Source: Candidatus Promineifilum breve (GTDB taxonomy: Bacteria > Chloroflexota > Anaerolineae > Promineifilales > Promineifilaceae). Taken from it: a stretch of DNA of 64,000 nt. The notes below the pieces were generated by a model that ran no database searches, was not told where the DNA came from, and saw nothing but the letters and a program-made list of their open reading frames with translations. The stretch covers positions 434,001 to 498,000 of the forward strand of contig NZ_LN890656.1 in assembly GCF_900066015.1 (NCBI RefSeq), in the 5' to 3' direction. Shown one piece after another: positions 16,360-23,217 of this stretch (positions within the stretch are counted from its first letter, which is position 1; the number at the start of each line of letters is the position of its first letter). Made by a program: the position numbers and the translations under genes.

Positions 16360-17799
16360 TCAATAAGCCCGCGCTAAGTAAACCCGTTCCGTCGCCGGCT
16401 GCCCGCAATAGATGCAAGAGCCAAGCTCGTCCGGCTGATTAGGAGGAATGCAGCGAGTCGTCGCCCGCGTCTCCTCTTTGATTGCGGCTTCGCACTCCGC
16501 GCGGCCGCACCACCACGCATAAGCCCAACCGTCGGTGACGATCTGCTTGAGTTCGTCATAGGTGGCGGGTTCATGGATATGGGCATCGCGGTATTCCGTG
16601 GCCCGCTGCAGGAGATTGCTTTGGATGTCCTGGAGTAGTTGCGCCACGGCCGGCACGAGATCCGTCTGGGCCACAAAGGATTTGCCTTCCTTGCCCAACC
16701 GGTCGCGCCGGGCCAGGGCGGCGACCTCTTTTTCCACATCCTTTGGCCCAATCTCAATCCGCACCGGCACGCCGCGCATCTCCCAATCATTGAATTTGAA
16801 CCCAGGGCTCATATTGTCGCGGTCATCCAGCTTGACGCGGATACCAGCCGCTTTTAGCTCGCCGAAGATACGATCGGCCACGCTCATTACCGCGACCTGC
16901 TCGGCATCACTCTTGAAGATAGGGACAATGACCGCTTGAATCGGGGCGAGGCGCGGTGGCAGGACAAGACCCTGGTCGTCGCCATGAACCATGATGATCG
17001 CGCCGATCATGCGGCTGGAGATAGCCCATGAGGTCGTCTCACAGTATTGCAGTATGTTATTCTTATCAAGAAATTGAATGTCGAACGCCTTGGCGAAGTT
17101 GGGGCCGAAGTAATGGGAAGTGCCCGCCTGCAAGGCTCGCCTGTCCCACATCATGGCTTCAATGGATGTCGTGATCTGCGCGCCGGGAAAGCGTTCGGAG
17201 TCGCTCTTACGCCCTTTGATGACGGGGATGGCAGCTTCTTCGAGCGAGAACTTCTCATAGATGTCGAGAATGCTAAGCATCTCCGCTTGAGCTTCCTCAG
17301 CGGTCGCGTGGGCCGTGTGGCCCTCATGCCAATAGAACTCGGCCGTGCGTAAAAAAAGTTTCGTGCGCAGTTCCCAGCGCAGGACTGAACCCCACTGAAC
17401 GATCAATAGCGGCAAGTCACGCCAGGAGTTGATCCATTTTGAATACATGTAGCCGATCATCGTCTCCGATGTTGGGCGAACCGCTAACTTCTCTTCAAGT
17501 TCCTCCCCTCCACCGTGCGTAACAACGGCCAGTTGCGGTGAGAAACCCTCGACGTGCTCCTTTTCTTTTTCGAAGAATGATAACGGGATCAGGGTGGGAA
17601 ATGCGGCGTTGACGTGGCCTGTCTTCTTGAACGCCGCGTCCAGATAGGCGGTGATGTTTTCCCACAACGCCCAACCATACGGCCTGACGACCATGCAGCC
17701 GCGCACCGGGGCATAGTCGGCCAACTGGGAGCGAATGACGAGTTGGTTATACCATTCCGAGAAGTCTTCGTTTCGACTGGGTAATGCCTTGCTTGACAT
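16360..17799 (-). CDS. proS: Prolyl-tRNA synthetase, archaeal/eukaryotic type
   Basis: A 479-residue class II synthetase that charges tRNA-Pro. Motif 2 lies in VLRWELRTKLFLRTAEFYWHE (about 130-150) and the motif 3 region in GAIIMVHGDDQGLVLPPRLAP (about 265-285). The anticodon-binding domain follows (about 290-400), and the C-terminal zinc-type domain ends with CIYCGQPATERVYLARAY, ending in Tyr as in this subtype. There is no bacterial editing insertion. The gene is clearly lower in GC than its neighbours, which hints at transfer or strong codon constraint. It is monocistronic and flanked by repeat-rich gaps. Confidence 0.95.
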   Translation of the reverse strand: MSSKALPSRNEDFSEWYNQLVIRSQLADYAPVRGCMVVRPYGWALWENITAYLDAAFKKTGHVNAAFPTLIPLSFFEKEKEHVEGFSPQLAVVTHGGGEELEEKLAVRPTSETMIGYMYSKWINSWRDLPLLIVQWGSVLRWELRTKLFLRTAEFYWHEGHTAHATAEEAQAEMLSILDIYEKFSLEEAAIPVIKGRKSDSERFPGAQITTSIEAMMWDRRALQAGTSHYFGPNFAKAFDIQFLDKNNILQYCETTSWAISSRMIGAIIMVHGDDQGLVLPPRLAPIQAVIVPIFKSDAEQVAVMSVADRIFGELKAAGIRVKLDDRDNMSPGFKFNDWEMRGVPVRIEIGPKDVEKEVAALARRDRLGKEGKSFVAQTDLVPAVAQLLQDIQSNLLQRATEYRDAHIHEPATYDELKQIVTDGWAYAWWCGRAECEAAIKEETRATTRCIPPNQPDELGSCIYCGQPATERVYLARAY

Positions 17800-17896
17800 C
17801 TTCGATTTACCATTTACCTTTTAGCAATTTAGGCGTCAAGATTACTCTATCCAGGAACAAATTCAAATCGGGTGTTGGCTGAGGAAGTCGGTTACC

Positions 17897-18062
17897 TCTT
17901 CAACCGGCTTCAGCCGGGTTTTGTGTGCCAGCGGCGGGTTAATGCGGATACTCATGTTGGTGGAACTTCCAGTTCCACCCGCTGGGCGGATGTGGAGCTG
18001 GAAGCTCCACCTACGAGCCTATCCGAATGTCCGGAGGGGCGGGATACCATCCCGCCCTACAA
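17897..18062. repeat. Composite of repeat families R8, R6 and R7
   Basis: AACCGGCTTCAGCCGGGTTTTGTG (R8) is followed by an R6 palindrome (GTGGAACTTCCAGTTCCAC ... GTGGAGCTGGAAGCTCCAC, 17956-18013) and an R7 hairpin (GGCGGGATACCATCCCGCC). This is the leader region of the phosphotransferase gene. Confidence 0.8.
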
Positions 18063-18064
18063 CT

Positions 18065-18072
18065 TGTATAAT
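18065..18072 (+). promoter_or_regulatory. -10 promoter element before the phosphotransferase gene
   Basis: TG plus consensus TATAAT, ending eight bases before the ATG at 18081. This predicts a leaderless or near-leaderless transcript. Confidence 0.45.
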
Positions 18073-18080
18073 GGGCGGCG

Positions 18081-19112
18081 ATGAACCTATTGACCAAGCA
18101 GGCTGACCCTGAATGGCTATCGGCGGTGAACGAATGGGTCGGCGAACAATTAGCCCGGCGGAATATTATCGCCACCGGCCCCCCGGCGGCCGTGCGCGTC
18201 ATGCCCTGGTCGGCCGTCTATCGTTTCCCCACCGGCGGCGGCGACGTCTACTTCAAGGCCTGTGGCCCGTCGCAGGCCCATGAGCCGGGGCTGGCCGCCT
18301 GGCTGGCCGCGGCCCGGCCCGATTGCATGATCCCCGTTCTGGCCGCCGACACCGCCCGCGGCTGGCTACTGCTGCCCGATGGCGGCGCGACCCTGACGCC
18401 CCTCATCAATGAGCCGCCGGGCGAGGTCGGCCATTGGTCAAGCGTGTTGACCTTGCAGGCCGGGGTGCAGCGCGACCTGCTGCCCCGCGCCGCCGAGCTG
18501 CTGGCCCTGGGCGTGCTCGACCGCCGGACGACACTCCTGCCCGGTCTATTGGCCGCCCTGCTGGATCGGCCCGACAAACTCTTGCTGGGCGAACCGGAAG
18601 CGATCACCGCCGATGGCCTGACCCACCTGCGCGCCCTGGGGCCACGCTTCAATGACCTGTGCGCCGAGCTGGCCGCCGGCGGCCCGCCCGATACTTTCGT
18701 CCACGATGACTTCCACGAAGACCACATCTTCGCCGCGCGGCGGCCGGATGGTTCGTGGCGCTATACCTTCTTCGATTTCGGCGACGCCTGCATTAGCCAC
18801 CCGTTCACCCAACTGGTCTCGCAGCCGCGCTTTGCCGGCCACCGTTTTGAGAACGTTCTGGATGATACCCAGAAAATACTACGCGAAATTTACCTGTCGC
18901 AATGGGCCGATTTTGCACCGTCCGCGACCCGGCAACGGGCGTTGGATTTGGCGCTGATCGTGGGCTGCGTCATCCGCGCGCTGACCTGGGTCAATGCCTG
19001 CGGCGACTACCTGGACGAGATACCGGCCGAGCTGCGCGCCGCTTATGGGTCGCGGCTGGCATTCTGGTTATTGCAGATTGGGGCGAGGGTAGAAGCTCTG
19101 GATGCCGCCTGA
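18081..19112 (+). CDS. Aminoglycoside-phosphotransferase-like kinase (APH family)
   Basis: A 343-residue protein of the choline kinase/APH fold. The catalytic loop reads VHDDFHEDHIF (about residues 211-221, resembling HxDxxxxN with His in place of the Asn), followed by the Mg-binding FFDFGDACISHPF (about 231-243). The N-lobe shows YRFPTGGGDVYFKA with the probable ATP-binding Lys. Substrates in the family include aminoglycosides, sugars and small alcohols; there is no resistance context here. The 11-base overlap with the DUF6886 gene implies coupled translation. Confidence 0.82.
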   Translation: MNLLTKQADPEWLSAVNEWVGEQLARRNIIATGPPAAVRVMPWSAVYRFPTGGGDVYFKACGPSQAHEPGLAAWLAAARPDCMIPVLAADTARGWLLLPDGGATLTPLINEPPGEVGHWSSVLTLQAGVQRDLLPRAAELLALGVLDRRTTLLPGLLAALLDRPDKLLLGEPEAITADGLTHLRALGPRFNDLCAELAAGGPPDTFVHDDFHEDHIFAARRPDGSWRYTFFDFGDACISHPFTQLVSQPRFAGHRFENVLDDTQKILREIYLSQWADFAPSATRQRALDLALIVGCVIRALTWVNACGDYLDEIPAELRAAYGSRLAFWLLQIGARVEALDAA

Positions 19113-19650
19113 ACCCGTCCCGGAACGGCTTTACCACGTCAGCGACCGGCCGGGCATCCCCATCTTCGAGCCACGCCCGGCCGCCCCCGACCACCCGCTC
19201 AATCTGGCGCGGCCGGTGGTCTGGGCCGTGGGCGAGCGGTTGCTGCATAACTTCCTGTTGCCCCGCGACTGCCCCCGCGTCACCTTCTACGCCCGCCCCG
19301 ACAGCGACCCGGCCGACGTGGAAAAGCTGATGGGCATCACCGCCGCCCACTACGTGGTGGCTATCGAGTCGGGCTGGTTAGAGGCCGTGCGTGCCACGAC
19401 CTTACATCTATACGAATTTTCGCCCACCGGCTTCGAGCTTGTGGATGAGGGCGCCGCCTATTTCGTCAGTGAGGCGGCCGTCAGCCCCCTAAGCGTCCAC
19501 CGCATCGACGACCTGTTGGGCGAACTGGCGCGGCGGGACGTGGAGCTGCGCCTCACGCCGTCGCTCTGGCCGCTGCGCGATGCGGTGCTGGCGTCGTCGC
19601 TGCAGTATTCGTTCATTCGGATGCGGAATGCCCGGGCGAAGGAGGAATGA
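19102..19650 (+). CDS. DUF6886 family protein
   Basis: A 182-residue soluble protein. The start LYHVSDRPGIPIFEPRP, then PVVWAVGE, FLLPRDCPRVTFYA and HYVVAIESGWLEAV, match the conserved blocks of DUF6886, a family resembling ADP-ribosyl-transferase-like small folds but without assigned function. It overlaps the upstream kinase-like gene by 11 bases, so the two are probably one functional unit. The C-terminal third (about 135-182) is less conserved. Confidence 0.72.
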   Translation: MPPEPVPERLYHVSDRPGIPIFEPRPAAPDHPLNLARPVVWAVGERLLHNFLLPRDCPRVTFYARPDSDPADVEKLMGITAAHYVVAIESGWLEAVRATTLHLYEFSPTGFELVDEGAAYFVSEAAVSPLSVHRIDDLLGELARRDVELRLTPSLWPLRDAVLASSLQYSFIRMRNARAKEE

Positions 19651-19652
19651 TT

Positions 19653-19885
19653 TAGCTACGGATTGACACGGATTTATCGGATAGGCACGGATTGATTGAG
19701 GTGATGAGATAGGTCTGGTCACGCGCGGCCGCTGTCTCTCCCGTTTGCAGGGGACGAATCACAATCAAGCCGTTCAAATCCGTCTCCTCCGTCCCCCTCC
19801 GTAGCCATTTCCCTCTCTGGGCACTGAGCGATTCGCCATTACCCCGTCCCAATCCGTCTTCCCCGTCCCTATCCGTAGCCAATTC
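19653..19885. repeat. Repeat family R4, expanded
   Basis: TTTAGCTACGGATTGACACGGATT at the left and AATCCGTCTTCCCCGTCC ... ATCCGTAGCCAATTCTT at the right form a roughly 230-base element with several nested CCGT/ACGG repeats, between convergent genes. Confidence 0.75.
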
Positions 19886-20386
19886 TTACTCCCCCGACCC
19901 CAACCCGATCTCCATGAACACCTCATCATCCGTCTCCCGGTAGCGCGGAATACGGTAGAAGCCGAGGCGCTCGTAGAAACGGATGGCCTGTTGTTGCACG
20001 TTGCTGGTGCTGAGGCGCACGCGCCGGTAGCCGGCGGCGCGGGCAAAGGTGAATAGCTCCTGGATCAGTCGGTAGCCGATGCCCCGGCCGTGGTAGGCGG
20101 GCAGCAGCCACATGCGGCGCAATTCGGCCGTGGCGTCATCGAGGCGGCGCATGGCCCCCGTGCCGATGATCGTCGCGCCGTCGGTCGCCACCAGGAACAG
20201 GCCGCCCGGGGGGCCATAGTGGCGCTGGAAATCGTCCACGTCGCCCAGCGCCGGGCCGTAGTGGTTGATGAACGCGGCAGCCGGGTGATGGGGGGCGAAG
20301 ATGCCGGCCGAGACGGTCAGCATCATCAACTTGGCCTCGGCCACGTCGGCTGGGGTCATGGGTCGAATCACTACCTCGGCAATCAT
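19886..20386 (-). CDS. GNAT family N-acetyltransferase
   Basis: A 166-residue acyl-CoA-dependent N-acetyltransferase. Motif A is visible as ELRRMWLLPAYHGRGIGYRLIQELFTFARAAGY (the Gly-rich pyrophosphate loop at about 97-104), and motif B as IRFYERLGFYRI (about 135-146). It starts with an ATG overlapping the TGA of the upstream gene (ATGA), so it is the last cistron of a four-gene coupled operon with MaoC, a double-GNAT and a GyrI-like protein. The substrate is unknown. Confidence 0.85.
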   Translation of the reverse strand: MIAEVVIRPMTPADVAEAKLMMLTVSAGIFAPHHPAAAFINHYGPALGDVDDFQRHYGPPGGLFLVATDGATIIGTGAMRRLDDATAELRRMWLLPAYHGRGIGYRLIQELFTFARAAGYRRVRLSTSNVQQQAIRFYERLGFYRIPRYRETDDEVFMEIGLGSGE

Positions 20387-20832
20387 TGTTTCACCGGCGC
20401 GCAATAGTCCATCGTCTGCGCATAATAGACCTCGATTGGTGGCCGAGAATCGTCCGGCGTCAGGCCATGCGCCGGGGCATACTCGCTGTAGAAGCGGCCG
20501 ATCGTTGGGCCAATGGTCGCCGCAACCTTGACCAGCGACAACACGGCATACCGGCCGCCGGCCAACTCGGTCACCCGCACCGGCCCATCGTCCGCCGGCA
20601 AGTCGGCCGGGGCTTCGATGCAGCACCAGTAGCGCAGCAACGTCGGGCCGTCGGTGAAAGATACACCTATTCGTCGCAGCCGATCCGTTTCGTAGCCGCG
20701 CGCTGCCAGCCAGCCCTCGACCTCACGAAACAACCGGCCGATCGATTCGCTATACGCGCCCGCCGGCCCTGCGGCGTTATATTCCAGCAGTGCCACGCGC
20801 TGTGGCGGCAGTTCGCGCACGACGACATTCAT
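20383..20832 (-). CDS. GyrI-like / AraC effector-binding domain protein
   Basis: A 149-residue protein consisting only of the GyrI-like small-molecule-binding fold (first strand VVRELPPQRVALLEYNAAGP, central GRYAVLSLVKVAATIGPTIGRFY, end PPIEVYYA). There is no DNA-binding domain. Stand-alone members act as drug sequestering proteins or hydrolases of cyclopropane compounds. Start and stop both overlap neighbours by four bases (ATGA), showing translational coupling with two acetyltransferases. Confidence 0.8.
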   Translation of the reverse strand: MNVVVRELPPQRVALLEYNAAGPAGAYSESIGRLFREVEGWLAARGYETDRLRRIGVSFTDGPTLLRYWCCIEAPADLPADDGPVRVTELAGGRYAVLSLVKVAATIGPTIGRFYSEYAPAHGLTPDDSRPPIEVYYAQTMDYCAPVKQ

Positions 20833-21749
20833 TGAGTCAACTCCCGCACGTAGCTGACCTCATGCTCGATGAGCGTGAACCCCAACGATGTATAGAGGGC
20901 CACCGTATCGGCCGTATCGCCCCACGATTCCAGGCGGATCGGCCGCTCGCCCTGCGCCCGCAACCAGTGGGCGGCGGTCAGCACCAGCGGCGCGTGCAGC
21001 CCGGCGGCGCGATGTTCGGGGACGATGCCCGGCTCATCGAGGATGTGGGGCTGCTCCGCGTCGCCGGCGGCGATGGTGCGGCAGTGGGCCACGGCCGCGC
21101 CCGACGCGTCGAAGACCAGGAAGATGCCCGCCGCGTCGAACTGCTCCAGCGTGTGGGCCATGTGGGCCTCATCGACCAGGCCGGGCGAGTTCTCCCAATG
21201 CCCCCACATATCGCCGAAGCCGCGATTGGACACCTCCACCAGCAGGGGCAGCGTGCCCGCCTCGGCATAGGTGCGCGCCGTGTAGCCCACCGGCCAGGCG
21301 GGCGAACTGAATGCGATGTCGGCCGGGGCCAGCAGCGCCCACGTGTCGCCCCGGTAGCGGAAGCCCTGGGTCAATAGAAAGCGCAGGGCGTCCTGATTGG
21401 CGGCGTCCACGTCAATCGTCAGCCAGCGGGCGCGCCAGGCCTGGGCCTGGGCCGCGATTTCCGCCAGCAGCCGACCGCCGACGCCCTGCCGCCGCCAGGC
21501 CGGATGGACGCGCAAATCGGCGTAGCAGCGATCCACGTTCTGCCGCAACAGTACGCCATAGCCGACCACTTCGCCCGCCCGGTCGGGGGCAACGGCCACC
21601 CAGCGGCACACGTCGGGCGCGGCCGGCGATGCCGCCAGCCGTTCGGCGGTCAGCGAGGGCGCACGCCCGGCGGCCTCGTCCACGGCGTTGTGGACGGCGA
21701 CCAGCGCGGCGGTGTCGGCGGCCTGGAACGGCCGCGCCACGACCGCCAT
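20829..21749 (-). CDS. Tandem GNAT N-acetyltransferase
   Basis: A 306-residue protein with two GNAT folds. The first (about 5-150) has DLRVHPAWRRQGVGGRLLAEIAAQA, with the acetyl-CoA loop RRQGVGGR, and ALRFLLTQGFRYRG. The second (about 155-306) is more diverged, with PEHRAAGLHAPLV in place of the loop and VALYTSLGFTLIEHE at the end. Two-domain GNATs often have one catalytic and one structural half. The ATG at 21749 overlaps the TAA of the MaoC gene (TAATG). Confidence 0.82.
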   Translation of the reverse strand: MAVVARPFQAADTAALVAVHNAVDEAAGRAPSLTAERLAASPAAPDVCRWVAVAPDRAGEVVGYGVLLRQNVDRCYADLRVHPAWRRQGVGGRLLAEIAAQAQAWRARWLTIDVDAANQDALRFLLTQGFRYRGDTWALLAPADIAFSSPAWPVGYTARTYAEAGTLPLLVEVSNRGFGDMWGHWENSPGLVDEAHMAHTLEQFDAAGIFLVFDASGAAVAHCRTIAAGDAEQPHILDEPGIVPEHRAAGLHAPLVLTAAHWLRAQGERPIRLESWGDTADTVALYTSLGFTLIEHEVSYVRELTQ

Positions 21750-22252
21750 TAGCCGCCCTCGGGGTTCGGCCGCGCGATTTCGGGCACGTAGCCGCGCTTG
21801 TAGACCAGCACCGTGCGCTTGTAGGTGATGACGATTTGGCCGTCCTGGTTGTAGCCGGTGGTGCGGAAGCTGACGATGCCCTGATGCGGCCGGCTGTTCG
21901 ACTCGCGCTTCTCCAGCACCTCGCTCTGGGCGTAGACGGTGTCGCCCTCGTACAGCGGGTTGGGCAGGCGCACCTCGTCCCAGCCCAGATTGACCGCATT
22001 CTGGGAAATATCGGTGACCGACATGCCCATCACCAGCGCCAGGGTGAGAGCCGAGTTGACCAGCGGCGTGCCCCACTCCGTCTTGGCCGAGTAGGCGCTG
22101 TCGAAGTGGACGGGGTTGCTGTTCATCGTCAGCAGCGAGAACCAGATGTTGTCGTTCTGCGTGACGGTGCGGCCGAGCGGGTGCCGGTACACGTCGCCGA
22201 CCTCGAAATCCTCGAAGACGCGGCCTTGCCAGCCTTGTTTGATAGTCATCAT
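21749..22252 (-). CDS. MaoC family dehydratase
   Basis: A 167-residue hot-dog-fold protein of the MaoC (R-specific enoyl-CoA hydratase-like) family. GRTVTQNDNIWFSLLTMNSNPVHFD (about residues 28-52) contains the hydratase motif with the Asp/Asn and His active positions, and GTPLVNSALTLALVMGM follows. The likely substrate is a beta-hydroxyacyl- or mesaconyl-type CoA; the C-terminal VLVYKRGYVP matches mesaconyl-CoA-hydratase-like members. It is first gene of the coupled operon reaching to 19886. Confidence 0.85.
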   Translation of the reverse strand: MMTIKQGWQGRVFEDFEVGDVYRHPLGRTVTQNDNIWFSLLTMNSNPVHFDSAYSAKTEWGTPLVNSALTLALVMGMSVTDISQNAVNLGWDEVRLPNPLYEGDTVYAQSEVLEKRESNSRPHQGIVSFRTTGYNQDGQIVITYKRTVLVYKRGYVPEIARPNPEGG

Positions 22253-22327
22253 TTCACCTCCAAGCTTCTAGCATAGCGGAAAGGTGAAAGGCGGCCAATT
22301 AGATTGAGGGGCAGGCGGGGAAGGACG

Positions 22328-23074
22328 TCAGGCGCGTTTGCGGGCCATGGCCAGCAGATGAGCTGTGCGCTGGGGCTGCTCATCCAGCCCGCGCGATTCC
22401 CAGCCGCTGATGACATTGCCGGCCATGGCCTGGGCCGTTGATAGCGGGTGGCGCGGGGTTAACGTGCGCAGACCGAGATAGCGGTATTTGCCGGTTTTGA
22501 TCCCCCACCGCACGTCAACCGCGTCAAAGTGCAGGGCCAACAGGTCATGCAACTCCTGTCGCCGGAAATGCTTAACGTGGTCAGGATTGTAATCGGGCGG
22601 CGCGTTGCGAATGTAATCGCCATTCGGCGTGGTGAAATAGGCCCAACCGCCGGGTTTCAGCACCCGGGCGATCTGGCGTACAAAAGCGTCATCCGCCACC
22701 ACGTGTTCGATCACTTCGACGCAGATAACGCCGTCATAGCTGGCCGACGGCAAATTAGAGCGCGTCATGTCCTGCAAGATAACGGCGCCAATATTACTGC
22801 GGTGACGCAAGTGGCGCAGGGTGTTATTGGTCAGACCCAAATCGAGTTGTTCCTGCAACTCGGACTCGCGCGGCATGTCCAGGATCGTGACGTCGGCCGG
22901 CAGCCCGACGGTATAGGGCGACTTGCGGCCGCCCACGTCAAGGACGCACGGCCGGCTGAGGCCCGACTCGACTATCAGCCGGCGGATGTCGCGCCGTGCC
23001 CGGCCATAAAGGGCGGGTAAAAATGGGATGGACGCCGAAAAAAGTAGCTCATAAGGGGTCATGAGATTATCCAT
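22328..23074 (-). CDS. Class I SAM-dependent methyltransferase
   Basis: A 248-residue protein. Motif I is VLDVGGRKSPYTVGL (about residues 41-55), followed by VTILDMPR (motif II), DGVICVEVIEHVVADD (about 113-128) and RVLKPGGWAYFTTPNGDY (about 137-154), the standard Methyltransf_11 order. Such enzymes next to sugar or surface genes often methylate small molecules. The target is unknown. A 75-base gap separates it from the MaoC operon, and it may be its own unit. Confidence 0.85.
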   Translation of the reverse strand: MDNLMTPYELLFSASIPFLPALYGRARRDIRRLIVESGLSRPCVLDVGGRKSPYTVGLPADVTILDMPRESELQEQLDLGLTNNTLRHLRHRSNIGAVILQDMTRSNLPSASYDGVICVEVIEHVVADDAFVRQIARVLKPGGWAYFTTPNGDYIRNAPPDYNPDHVKHFRRQELHDLLALHFDAVDVRWGIKTGKYRYLGLRTLTPRHPLSTAQAMAGNVISGWESRGLDEQPQRTAHLLAMARKRA

Positions 23075-23217
23075 TCATTCTAATGGATCGGGCGGCGCTG
23101 TCGATGAATAATGCGTAAAATGAAGCGCCGCGCGGCGCGCAGGTATGATCTTTGCCGCGCCGGAAGGTGACACATGTCACCTGACAGCCCCGCCGCGCTG
23201 GTGTAACATAGACAACT

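Noticed and set aside
16254-16442. 62-codon open frame between NicO and proS
   Set aside because: Overlaps the end of proS, no ribosome site, lies over R3-like degenerate repeat sequence.
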